Shown: positions 8,436-15,562, counted from the first letter of the stretch. The stretch is 25,042 nucleotides of DNA from an uncultured Streptococcus sp. (GCF_959025735.1 NZ_CAUFJQ010000015.1:1-25042), one strand, 5' to 3'. Notes: generated by a model not told the origin, from the letters alone. Numbers and translations are program-made.

Positions 8436-9821
8436 ATGTTTCAATTTCCAAAGGATTTTTTATGGGGGAGTTCGACCTCGGGTCCACAGACAGAAGGGCG
8501 TCTAGATCAGGATGGAAAAGGTGACAATCTCTGGGATTACTGGTATAGGATCGAACCCAATCGCTTTTATCAAGGGCAGGGACCAGAGAAAACATCCACT
8601 TTTTATGAACACTGGGAAGAAGATCTGGATCTCTTGTTAGAAACCGGTCACACAGCTTTTCGGACGTCTATTCAGTGGTCCCGCATTTTCCCAGAAGGCC
8701 GAGGGGAGATCAATCAAGCGGGTGTCGATTTCTACCGTCGTGTCTTTGAAAAGATTAAGGAAAAAGGGATTCACCTTTTGGTCAACCTCTATCATTTTGA
8801 TTTGCCGATGGCTCTCCAAGAGCAGGGCGATGGTTGGGAAAACAAGGAAACCGCCTATGCTTATCAAGAATATGCGCGTTTTTGTTTCAAGACCTATGGG
8901 GATCTGGTCGACCAGTGGATCACCTTTAATGAACCCATTGTCCCTGTGGAGTTTGGTTATTTTTATGATGCCCATTTTCCTCATAAGGTAGATGCAGCTG
9001 CAGCTGTAAAAGTAGCCTACCACACCCAGTTAGCAAGCTCTCTAGCGGTCAAGGCCTGTCACGAGGTGGATCCCAATTCCCGGATCGGGATTGTGCTCAA
9101 TCTGACACCAGCCTACCCTCGGAGCCAGCATCCAGAAGATGTTAAAGCCGCTCGTATCGCCGAGCTCTTTCAAGCAAAATCCTTCCTAGATCCATCTGTT
9201 CTTGGTCATTATCCTCAAGAATTAGTGGAGATCCTGCGGGAGCGTGATCTCTTACCAGATTATGATCCCTTTGAGTTGCGCTTGATGGAGGAAAATACCG
9301 TCGACTATCTAGGTGTTAACTATTACCAACCACTCCGTGTGGCAGCTCCTCGTTATGCTCCGAATCCAGCTTCTCCCCTACTCTTTGAGCAATTTTATGA
9401 ACCCTATGTCATGCCAGGCCGCAAGATTAATCCCCACCGTGGTTGGGAAATCTATGAGCAAGGCCTGTATGACATTGCCCAAAATATCAAGGAAAACTAT
9501 GGCAATATCGAGTGGATCCTGACAGAAAACGGGATGGGGGTCGAAGGAGAGGAAAAATTCCGTAAGGATGGAGTGATCCAAGACGACTACCGGATTGACT
9601 TTGTCAAAGACCATCTTCGTGAGCTCCACCGGGCTATTCAAGATGGTGCCAATTGTAAGGGCTATTTGATCTGGACCTTTATTGACTGCTGGTCTTGGCT
9701 CAATGGCTACAAGAACCGCTATGGTTTAGTTGAATTAGATCTTGAGAGTCAAAAACGTACCCTCAAAAAATCCGGCCATTGGTTCCGTGAGTTGAGCCAG
9801 CAGAATGGATTTGAAGAGTAG
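8436..9821 (+). CDS. GH1 glycosidase, 6-phospho-beta-glucosidase/galactosidase-like
   Basis: Retaining (beta/alpha)8-barrel glycosidase, 461 residues. Acid/base Glu166 lies in TFNEP and nucleophile Glu364 in LTENG. The end of the barrel reads SWLNGYKNRYG (420-430), the position of the phosphate-binding loop of 6-phospho-glycosidases such as LacG (S-x6-K-R-Y). Ser420 and Tyr429 are kept, but the loop Lys is Asn427 with a Lys one residue earlier. GGAGGA precedes the ATG by 9 bases; TACAAT at 8401-8406 is a candidate -10. It lies just before glmS, as the GH1 gene does in S. pneumoniae. No phosphotransferase genes adjoin it, so the sugar is not indicated. Confidence 0.88.
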   Translation: MFQFPKDFLWGSSTSGPQTEGRLDQDGKGDNLWDYWYRIEPNRFYQGQGPEKTSTFYEHWEEDLDLLLETGHTAFRTSIQWSRIFPEGRGEINQAGVDFYRRVFEKIKEKGIHLLVNLYHFDLPMALQEQGDGWENKETAYAYQEYARFCFKTYGDLVDQWITFNEPIVPVEFGYFYDAHFPHKVDAAAAVKVAYHTQLASSLAVKACHEVDPNSRIGIVLNLTPAYPRSQHPEDVKAARIAELFQAKSFLDPSVLGHYPQELVEILRERDLLPDYDPFELRLMEENTVDYLGVNYYQPLRVAAPRYAPNPASPLLFEQFYEPYVMPGRKINPHRGWEIYEQGLYDIAQNIKENYGNIEWILTENGMGVEGEEKFRKDGVIQDDYRIDFVKDHLRELHRAIQDGANCKGYLIWTFIDCWSWLNGYKNRYGLVELDLESQKRTLKKSGHWFRELSQQNGFEE

Positions 9822-9828
9822 AAAAAGC

Positions 9829-9859
9829 AACCTATCAACCAAGATGTTGATAGGTTTTT
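9829..9859 (+). terminator. Terminator of the GH1 gene
   Basis: A perfect 11-bp stem (9829-9839 with 9846-9856), a 6-base loop and TTTTT. Confidence 0.92.
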
Positions 9860-9874
9860 CTTAACCCTTTCTTA

Positions 9875-9887
9875 ACTAGACCAATTT
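9875..9887 (+). promoter_or_regulatory. Upstream NagR/DasR-like site of glmS
   Basis: ACTAGACCAATTT, the right half of the amino-sugar repressor palindrome (AATTGGTCTAGACCAATT type), 15 bp before the -35. The left half is poor. The same 13-mer recurs downstream at 9963-9975. Confidence 0.6.
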
Positions 9888-9902
9888 TCTTGAATTTCCT
9901 AG

Positions 9903-9931
9903 TTGACAAACTGGAAGAAGCATTGTATACT
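9903..9931 (+). promoter_or_regulatory. glmS promoter
   Basis: TTGACA (9903-9908), 17 bp, TATACT (9926-9931). The predicted leader is about 115 nt. Confidence 0.88.
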
Positions 9932-9956
9932 GACTCCGCTGGTTACTTTTTTGGCA

Positions 9957-9975
9957 AATTAGACTAGACCAATTT
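9957..9975 (+). promoter_or_regulatory. Downstream NagR/DasR-like operator of glmS
   Basis: AAATTAGACTAGACCAATTT region; the right half-site AGACCAATT is complete and the left half matches the ideal palindrome at 7 of 9 positions. It lies about 25 bp after the predicted transcription start, where a repressor would block elongation. It shares the 13-mer ACTAGACCAATTT with the site before the promoter, 88 bp away. NagR control of glmS is known in S. mutans; extension to this strain is inference. Confidence 0.65.
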
Positions 9976-10015
9976 CGAAGTAACTGAGAAATCGACCATG
10001 GGTCGTTTGACTAAG

Positions 10016-10043
10016 TAAAGGGGAAAGTATAGCAAGGCTATAT
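10016..10043 (+). promoter_or_regulatory. Distant Shine-Dalgarno and hairpin in the glmS leader
   Basis: The only good ribosome binding sequence, AAAGGGG (10017-10023), is 30 bases from the glmS ATG. A perfect hairpin TATAGC-AAG-GCTATA (10028-10042) lies between them. Folding it would bring the site to a normal working distance. The bases next to the ATG (GTAAAGACT) offer little pairing. A possible six-codon leader reading frame (ATG 9998, stop 10018) ends at the same place. Confidence 0.5.
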
Positions 10044-10053
10044 CGTAAAGACT

Positions 10054-11862
10054 ATGTGCGGAATCGTTGGTGTTGTAGGAAATACAAATGCAACTGATAT
10101 TTTGATTCAAGGACTTGAAAAACTCGAATACCGAGGTTATGACTCTGCAGGTGTTTTTCTGGCTAGTGAAGGCAAGAGCCAATTGGTAAAGGCAGTTGGC
10201 CGCATTGCAGAATTGTCAGCTAAGGCAGAAGGTGTTGAAGGGGAAGCGGGAATTGGACATACCCGTTGGGCCACTCATGGAAAACCAACTGAAGACAATG
10301 CCCACCCACACCGTTCGGAGACAGGTCGTTTTGTTTTGGTACACAATGGCGTCATTGAAAACTACCTTGAAATCAAGGAAGAATACCTAGCTGGTCATCA
10401 TTTCAAGGGGCAAACAGATACAGAAATTGCAGCCCACTTGATCGGAAAATTTGCTGAAGAAGAGGGCTTGTCTACGCTTGAAGCCTTCAAAAAAGCCCTC
10501 CACATCATCCGAGGAGCCTATGCCTTTGCTTTGATGGACGCAGAAGATCCAAGCACCATCTATGTAGCGAAAAATAAATCACCACTCTTGATTGGTCTTG
10601 GGGATGGTTACAATATGGTCTGCTCAGATGCCATGGCCATGATTCGTGAGACCAACCAATATATGGAAATCCATGACAAAGAGTTGGTCATCGTCAAAGC
10701 AGACAGCGTTGAAGTTCAAGACTACGACGGAAATCGTCGTGAGCGCGCTAGCTACACGGCTGAACTCGATCTTTCTGATATCGGTAAGGGAACTTATCCA
10801 TACTACATGCTCAAGGAAATCGACGAGCAACCAACTGTGATGCGTAAACTTATCCAAGCATACACAGATGAGGCAGGTCAAGTAGTGGTAGAGCCAGCTA
10901 TCATCAAAGCGGTTCAAGAAGCAGACCGCATCTATATCCTTGCGGCTGGTACCTCTTACCATGCTGGATTCGCGTCTAAAAAAATGTTAGAAGAGTTGAC
11001 GGATACTCCAGTAGAACTCGGTATTTCATCTGAGTGGGGCTACGGCATGCCACTTCTCAGCAAAAAACCGCTCTTTATCTTTATCAGTCAATCTGGTGAA
11101 ACAGCGGATAGTCGCCAGGTATTGGTCAAAGCAAATGAAATGGGCATTCCAAGCTTGACAGTAACCAATGTTCCAGGATCTACTCTTTCACGTGAAGCAG
11201 ACATGACGATGTTGCTCCATGCTGGCCCTGAAATTGCGGTCGCTTCCACCAAGGCTTATACGGCTCAAATCGCAGCCCTTGCCTTTCTTGCAAAAGCTGT
11301 TGGGGAAGCCAATGGCAATGAAAAGGCCAAAGCCTTTGATTTGGTGCACGAATTGTCTATCGTTGCCCAATCGATCGAATCAACTCTTTCAGAAAAAGAA
11401 GTCATCGATGAAAAAGTCCGTGGCTTGTTGGAAACAACCCGCAATGCTTTCTATATCGGACGTGGCCAAGATTACTATGTTGCCATGGAAGCCAGTCTGA
11501 AACTAAAAGAAATTTCTTACATCCAATGTGAAGGCTTTGCAGCGGGTGAGTTGAAACACGGTACCATTGCTTTGATCGAAGACGGTACACCGGTTATCGC
11601 TCTCTTGTCTGATCCAGTCCTAGCCAGCCACACACGTGGAAACATCCAAGAAGTGGCAGCACGTGGGGCTCATGTTTTAACCATTGCAGAAGAAAATGTC
11701 GCTAAAGAGACAGATGATTTGGTCTTGACAGCGGTTCACCCTTACCTCTCTCCAATCTCAATGGTGGTGCCAACTCAATTGATTGCCTACTTTGCAACCC
11801 TTCATCGTGGACTCGATATCGACAAACCACGAAACCTTGCTAAGTCTGTAACAGTTGAATAA
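10054..11862 (+). CDS. glmS: Glucosamine-6-phosphate synthase (glutamine-fructose-6-phosphate aminotransferase)
   Basis: Makes glucosamine-6-phosphate from fructose-6-phosphate and glutamine, the first step to UDP-GlcNAc and peptidoglycan. It has 602 residues, full family length. Cys2 of MCGIVGVVGN is the N-terminal nucleophile of the glutaminase domain (about 1-240, with GHTRWATHG and HNGVIENY). Two sugar isomerase (SIS) domains follow (about 285-430 and 455-595), with SQSGETADS and the C-terminal DKPRNLAKSVTVE. The leader has repressor-like sites on both sides of the promoter; no glmS ribozyme was recognised, in line with streptococci using a protein regulator. Confidence 0.98.
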   Translation: MCGIVGVVGNTNATDILIQGLEKLEYRGYDSAGVFLASEGKSQLVKAVGRIAELSAKAEGVEGEAGIGHTRWATHGKPTEDNAHPHRSETGRFVLVHNGVIENYLEIKEEYLAGHHFKGQTDTEIAAHLIGKFAEEEGLSTLEAFKKALHIIRGAYAFALMDAEDPSTIYVAKNKSPLLIGLGDGYNMVCSDAMAMIRETNQYMEIHDKELVIVKADSVEVQDYDGNRRERASYTAELDLSDIGKGTYPYYMLKEIDEQPTVMRKLIQAYTDEAGQVVVEPAIIKAVQEADRIYILAAGTSYHAGFASKKMLEELTDTPVELGISSEWGYGMPLLSKKPLFIFISQSGETADSRQVLVKANEMGIPSLTVTNVPGSTLSREADMTMLLHAGPEIAVASTKAYTAQIAALAFLAKAVGEANGNEKAKAFDLVHELSIVAQSIESTLSEKEVIDEKVRGLLETTRNAFYIGRGQDYYVAMEASLKLKEISYIQCEGFAAGELKHGTIALIEDGTPVIALLSDPVLASHTRGNIQEVAARGAHVLTIAEENVAKETDDLVLTAVHPYLSPISMVVPTQLIAYFATLHRGLDIDKPRNLAKSVTVE

Positions 11863-11880
11863 ATTTGTTATTATAGAAAA

Positions 11881-11917
11881 AAACATCCTCGTTAGGTTTT
11901 TCCTAGCGAGGATGTTT
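11881..11917. terminator. Bidirectional terminator between glmS and the convergent phosphatase gene
   Basis: A 16-bp stem (11881-11896 with 11902-11917, one G-T pair) and a T5 loop, flanked by A and T tracts. It serves both converging genes. Confidence 0.9.
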
Positions 11918-11920
11918 GCT

Positions 11921-12778
11921 TTATTTGTCAAAACCTTGCAAGGCTTTGAGGCGTTCTTCTGTTTGTCCCTTGGCATCTAGTTTTTTACCTTGGTAGACAG
12001 CAGATTCCCATGATCCATACATTGGATTTGGGAAGATGATGAATTTTTCACCAAATTCTTTTTGCAATTCGTCCAATTTCTTGTCGCGATCAGCTTCAGA
12101 GGTCTTAGAGAAGTCTGCAAAGTCCACTAGGTTGTCCCCGAAGAGCAAGACAAGATTGGTCTTTTCTTGCACAGCTTGGCGACGACCTTCTTTTGATTTG
12201 ACGCCATCTTCTAAGAACATGAGGTGGTCACGTCCTTGAACAGGAATGCCTTCTTTTTCAAGGTTTTTGATGGTATCATCTACTTGAGAGGTTGTACGGT
12301 CAGAAATGTAGTAGATTTGAACCCCGTTTTGATCCGCATATTGAAGAAAATCTTTAGCACCTGGTACCGCTTTTGCGGCTGCTTTTTTCACCCAAACATC
12401 CCAATCTTTAGGATTGAAGGCCGTACCATCTTTGACGTTTTGAACTTGGTAAGGGCTGTTGTCTAAAACAGTTTCATCCAAGTCTAATACGATTGAGTAT
12501 GGCTTATCAGAAGGCGTTTGGAGGATCTCTTTCAACCGGTCAGTAGCGACATTGTAGCCTTGTAAATACAAAGCCTTGGTTTCTGCTGCCTTTTGGTACC
12601 AGAGAACAGACATGGTATTTTCTTGTGAGCGCTGTTGATCATAGGTCATCGTCACCTGATTTTTAGTGCTGCTTGCTTTTGTCTCTTGCGTTTTGTTGGT
12701 GTTGCTTCCACAACTTGTCAGTAAAATGACAGAAGCAAGAGCAGAAACGATGGTAAAGGTGGTTTTTGTTGTTTTCAT
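11921..12778 (-). CDS. lppC: Class C acid phosphatase lipoprotein, e(P4) family 5'-nucleotidase
   Basis: Surface-anchored HAD phosphatase of 285 residues that in related bacteria removes phosphate from nucleotides and other monophosphates. A signal peptide ends in the lipobox LTSC with the lipidated Cys23. The HAD motif DLDETVLD puts the nucleophile at Asp99 and the acid at Asp101; YYISDRT is motif II and LLLFGDNLVDF the acidic motif IV. Its own promoter (TTGTCA-17-TATAAT, minus strand) and AAGGAG site precede it, and it shares a terminator with glmS. The symbol follows the streptococcal LppC homologue; the exact substrate is not shown. Confidence 0.93.
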   Translation of the reverse strand: MKTTKTTFTIVSALASVILLTSCGSNTNKTQETKASSTKNQVTMTYDQQRSQENTMSVLWYQKAAETKALYLQGYNVATDRLKEILQTPSDKPYSIVLDLDETVLDNSPYQVQNVKDGTAFNPKDWDVWVKKAAAKAVPGAKDFLQYADQNGVQIYYISDRTTSQVDDTIKNLEKEGIPVQGRDHLMFLEDGVKSKEGRRQAVQEKTNLVLLFGDNLVDFADFSKTSEADRDKKLDELQKEFGEKFIIFPNPMYGSWESAVYQGKKLDAKGQTEERLKALQGFDK

Positions 12779-12811
12779 AAACCGTACACTCCTTAAAATT
12801 ATTCTATAAAA

Positions 12812-12840
12812 ATTATACTCCTTTCAATCTTGTATGACAA
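12812..12840 (-). promoter_or_regulatory. Promoter of the acid phosphatase gene
   Basis: On the minus strand, TTGTCA (12835-12840), 17 bp, TATAAT (12812-12817). The leader is about 27 nt with AAGGAG before the ATG. Confidence 0.85.
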
Positions 12841-12908
12841 GAAAGAGGGGAAGGGGAGCCAGGAAATGGTGGAATGAATAGGAAGAAAGAAATGTTGATA
12901 TGAAGGGC

Positions 12909-12968
12909 TTTTTCATCTCAATAGATGCCATTTTTCATCTTAAAAGGAGGGGTATAGTTTTATATTAT
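12909..12968 (+). promoter_or_regulatory. Candidate activated promoter with direct repeats
   Basis: Two copies of TTTTTCATCT at 12909-12918 and 12931-12940, 22 bp start to start (about two helical turns), end directly at a weak -35 (TTAAAA, 12940-12945), 17 bp before TATTAT (12963-12968). This layout suits a response-regulator-activated promoter. The first repeat also forms a small inverted repeat CATCT-CAAT-AGATG. Confidence 0.4.
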
Positions 12969-12974
12969 AACCGG

Positions 12975-13068
12975 ATCAAGAAAAGATCAAAGAGGTTCTT
13001 TTTTTCTAAAATGAAACAATCGAGAAAGATACTCGCAAGTCCCTATTTTCAAGGACTTGCCTTTTTTT
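12975..13068 (+). ncRNA. Candidate small RNA of about 94 nt
   Basis: Lies between the candidate promoter at 12909-12968 and a strong terminator, in a 435-bp gap with no convincing reading frame. It contains a CGAG-CTCG hairpin (13021-13035) directly followed by the terminator hairpin. No gene ends before this terminator on the plus strand, which is why a short transcript is proposed. No known RNA family was recognised. Confidence 0.4.
13035..13068 (+). terminator. Strong terminator not belonging to any gene
   Basis: GCAAGTCC (13035-13042) pairs perfectly with GGACTTGC (13053-13060) over a 10-base loop, then C and seven T. It precedes the promoter of the next gene, so it cannot end a coding transcript seen here. 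Confidence 0.85.
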
Positions 13069-13101
13069 GATGATTTTCTTAATAAAGAAATTTTAAGGCT
13101 T

Positions 13102-13147
13102 TGATAGGGAAAATATATTAGTCAGCTAGTTTTCGAGGTGATATCAT
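13102..13147 (+). promoter_or_regulatory. Promoter and CmbR/CysR-like site of the first URO-D family gene
   Basis: TAGTCA (13119-13124), 17 bp, extended -10 TGATATCAT (13139-13147). Overlapping the -35 is TGATA-N9-TATTA (13102-13120), with a further TGATA 18 bp on. The same arrangement and spacing recur before the second gene (14454-14499). The TGATA-N9-TATCA core resembles, as I remember it, the signal predicted for the LysR-type sulfur regulator CmbR of streptococci. Confidence 0.55.
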
Positions 13148-13214
13148 GGTTACAAATTCCAGAAGGGAAGCAGTCAATCTTTCTTTTGGAGAAAAGATGA
13201 GGAGGATGTACAGT

Positions 13215-14216
13215 ATGAGTAAAAAAGAATTGGTTCTTCGTGCCATTCGAGGCGAAGCAGTAGAGCGAATCCCTGTAGGATTTTGGCTCCATTATGTGAC
13301 CCAAGAAGAAAAAGAATTGGGGCTAGACAATCCAGCTGTAGTAGAAAAAAGTATTAAGGGTCACCAACACTATGTTGAAGAAATATCCCCTGATTTTGTC
13401 AAGATCATGAGCGATGGCTTCTTCCGCTATCCGAGTGCCCTTTATTCGAGAGAGATCACATCGATCCAAGAATTAAAGGACATTCAACCGATTGGAGAGC
13501 ATCATCCTTGGATTGAAAAACAGATTGAAGTGGTCAAGGAGATTCGTTCCCATTTCCATGAAGAGATTGCTTCTTTCTACAATATCTTCTCGCCCATTTC
13601 TTATTTGAAACGCTGGTTCCGTACGGACAAATCCCGTGGAGACCAAGTGATTGCAGACTTTATCAAGGAAGATCCAGAAACTTTAGCCCATGTCCTTGAT
13701 GTCATCGCAGGAGATATCGCTATTCTTAGTCGCCGCTTGATCCAAGAAGCAGGAGTGGAAGGCATTTACTTCTCAACCCAGCAGGTTCAAGATGAGCGCG
13801 TGACAGAGGAAGAATACCGCAAGATCATTGAGCCAAGCAACATTGCCGTTCTAGAGGCGGCTAATGAGGCGGGTGGCATCAATATTCTTCATATCTGTGG
13901 CTTTGAAGGAGCCAGCAATGAAGTGGACCTCTTCAAGGATTATCCAGCTCAAGTCATTAACTGGGCGACCCATCATGAAGGCCTGAGCCTAGCAGCAGGT
14001 CGCAAGCTCTTCGGGGATCGTGCTGTCCTAGGTGGCTTTGTTAATGGTAAGAAAGGTATACTCTATCAAGGGGAACGAGCAGCTATCGAGCAAGAAACCC
14101 GTCGCTTGGTGGCTGAAGCCGGAAGTCGTGGTTTGATCCTTGGAGCAGACTGTACCGTGCCAGATGATTTCCAATTGGAACGCTTAGATTGGGTGCGTCA
14201 GGCGGCCGTCTTGTAA
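13215..14216 (+). CDS. URO-D superfamily protein, zinc methyltransferase-like (paralogue 1)
   Basis: 333 residues with the uroporphyrinogen decarboxylase fold, very like the protein at 14534-15535. HIC at 226-228 and Cys313 in GADC form the H-x-C...C zinc motif of methylcobamide:thiol methyltransferases (MtaA, MtbA) and match the zinc ligands of MetE. True haem decarboxylases lack it. The start at 13215 (MSKKELVLR) has GAGGAGG 9 bases upstream and aligns with the paralogue; the in-frame ATG at 13146 overlaps the -10 box and would lie before the transcript start. Substrate unknown; demethylation of a methylated thiol or thioether is inferred from the motif and the neighbouring importer. Confidence 0.82.
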   Translation: MSKKELVLRAIRGEAVERIPVGFWLHYVTQEEKELGLDNPAVVEKSIKGHQHYVEEISPDFVKIMSDGFFRYPSALYSREITSIQELKDIQPIGEHHPWIEKQIEVVKEIRSHFHEEIASFYNIFSPISYLKRWFRTDKSRGDQVIADFIKEDPETLAHVLDVIAGDIAILSRRLIQEAGVEGIYFSTQQVQDERVTEEEYRKIIEPSNIAVLEAANEAGGINILHICGFEGASNEVDLFKDYPAQVINWATHHEGLSLAAGRKLFGDRAVLGGFVNGKKGILYQGERAAIEQETRRLVAEAGSRGLILGADCTVPDDFQLERLDWVRQAAVL

Positions 14217-14233
14217 GAAGAAAGGAGAGGGAG

Positions 14234-14434
14234 ATGAAAAAGATCAATGTATGGTGTATCCTGGTAACCGTTTTGTTTTTGCTTTTAGGGCTTAGTAAAG
14301 CTGCTCTTGCAAGTAGTCAGGGGAAAGCCAAAAAAGATCCAGATATGGTAAGACTGGAGAAAATTCCAGCCCATAGTCTCTCCCTCCTTCGCCCGTCTGA
14401 TCTAGCAGGAATCCTTCTTCTCGAAGATCAGTGA
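14234..14434 (+). CDS. Small predicted secreted or membrane protein of unknown function
   Basis: 66 residues with AAAGGAG 6 bases before the ATG, 17 bp after the URO-D paralogue 1 stop. The N-terminus is a classic signal sequence: KK, then a hydrophobic stretch of about 20 residues and an A-L-A-S type cleavage site near residue 26. The mature part would be about 40 residues, charged at first (GKAKKDPD) and then more hydrophobic (LSLLRPSDLAGILLLED). There is no lipobox. I do not recognise it. It could be a genuine small exported peptide or the stump of a truncated secreted protein. Confidence 0.55.
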   Translation: MKKINVWCILVTVLFLLLGLSKAALASSQGKAKKDPDMVRLEKIPAHSLSLLRPSDLAGILLLEDQ

Positions 14435-14453
14435 TAAAAAAAGATGAAGAGCT

Positions 14454-14499
14454 TGATAAAAAATATATATTAGTCAAACAATTATCGAAGTGATAAGAT
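14454..14499 (+). promoter_or_regulatory. Promoter and CmbR/CysR-like site of the second URO-D family gene and importer operon
   Basis: TAGTCA (14471-14476), 17 bp, extended -10 TGATAAGAT (14491-14499). TGATA-N9-TATTA (14454-14472) overlaps the -35, with TGATA 18 bp downstream, exactly as before the first paralogue. TTATC-GAAGT-GATAA forms an extra perfect dyad at the -10 here. Confidence 0.58.
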
Positions 14500-14533
14500 A
14501 ACAAACAAGAAAAGATTAGAACGAGGTAAGAAC

Positions 14534-15535
14534 ATGTCATCAAAAAGAGAATTAGTCTTAAAAGCTTTTAAAGGAGAAGCAGTTGACCGTGTGCCAGTTG
14601 GATTTTGGCATCATTTTACAACAGAAGAAGAATGGTTGAAAGGATTTTCTAATCCGGAAATTATTGAAAAAAACCTCAATGGCCATAAAAACTTCCTTCA
14701 CAAGGTCAAACCAGACTTTGTCAAACTCATGAGCGATGGTTACTTTGCTTATCCAAACCCAGCCATCCACAAAGGCCTTGAAAATATCTCTGACTTAGCA
14801 GGGATTGAACCACTCGGAGCAGATCATCCATGGATCACAGAGCAAGTAGAGCTCGTTAAAAAAATCCGTGCTGGTTTTAAAGAAGACATTGTGGCTATCT
14901 ACAATATCTTTGCTCCGGTAACCTACTTCAAATGGTTGGTCGGAGAAGTTTCAGGAGGAGATGACTTGATCGCCAACTTTATCGATCAAGATGCAGCAAC
15001 TCTTAAAAAAGTATTGGATACAATTGGCCAAGATATTGCAAGTTTGAGCCAACGAATCATCAAAGAAGCAGGAGCAGACGGGATCTACCTCAGTGTTCAA
15101 AGTATCCAAGATGCGCGGGTTACACAAGAAGTCTATAAAAACATTATTGCACCGAGTGAACTCCATGTCTTAGAGGCAGCCAATGAAGCCGGTGGCGTAA
15201 ATATTCTTCATATCTGTGGTTACGAAGGAGCTCGCAATGATATCCACCTCTTTACAGACTACCCAGCCCAAGTCATTAACTGGGCAGTCGGACCAGAAGG
15301 CATCAGCCTAGCAGAAGGACGCGAAATCTTCGGTGGACGCACGGTTCTTGGTGGTTTTGAAAATGGCAAAAATGGTCTTCTTTACACAGGAGATAAGGCT
15401 GCGATCCAAGCAGAAACCAAACGCATCATCGCAGAAACCGGAACCACAGGCTTGGTCATTGGTGCCGATTGTACCATTCCAAGTGACATTGATGAAGAAC
15501 GAATCGAATGGGTTCGTGAAGCTGCAGCAGAATAA
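14534..15535 (+). CDS. URO-D superfamily protein, zinc methyltransferase-like (paralogue 2)
   Basis: Also 333 residues, collinear without a gap with paralogue 1: the zinc motif is again His226, Cys228 and Cys313 (HIC and GADC). Other shared blocks are VPVGFWHHF (22-30), VKLMSDGYF near 64-72 and PAQVINWA near 246-253. It begins the transcript that runs through the amino-acid-type ABC importer, whose binding protein starts 27 bp later, so the two very probably act on the same compound. Streptococci do not make haem, which argues against a decarboxylase role. No corrinoid protein is encoded nearby, so zinc-only methyl transfer, as in MetE, is the simpler guess. Confidence 0.82.
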   Translation: MSSKRELVLKAFKGEAVDRVPVGFWHHFTTEEEWLKGFSNPEIIEKNLNGHKNFLHKVKPDFVKLMSDGYFAYPNPAIHKGLENISDLAGIEPLGADHPWITEQVELVKKIRAGFKEDIVAIYNIFAPVTYFKWLVGEVSGGDDLIANFIDQDAATLKKVLDTIGQDIASLSQRIIKEAGADGIYLSVQSIQDARVTQEVYKNIIAPSELHVLEAANEAGGVNILHICGYEGARNDIHLFTDYPAQVINWAVGPEGISLAEGREIFGGRTVLGGFENGKNGLLYTGDKAAIQAETKRIIAETGTTGLVIGADCTIPSDIDEERIEWVREAAAE

Positions 15536-15562
15536 GGAAAATAGAAAAAGGGAGAACAAAGT

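Noticed and set aside
9932..10053. glmS ribozyme or riboswitch in the glmS leader
   Set aside because: The leader is short and shows none of the ribozyme core; repressor-like sites explain regulation better.
12901..12968. CiaR-dependent small RNA promoter
   Set aside because: The TTTAAG-N5-TTTAAG repeat is absent; the repeat present is TTTTTCATCT with 22-bp spacing.
13146..13214. Longer N-terminus for URO-D paralogue 1 starting at ATG 13146
   Set aside because: This ATG overlaps the extended -10 box and would lie before the transcript start; the site at 13215 has GAGGAGG and aligns with the paralogue.
13215..15535. Haem biosynthesis (true uroporphyrinogen decarboxylase)
   Set aside because: Streptococci lack the pathway, and both proteins carry a zinc methyltransferase motif and sit with an importer.
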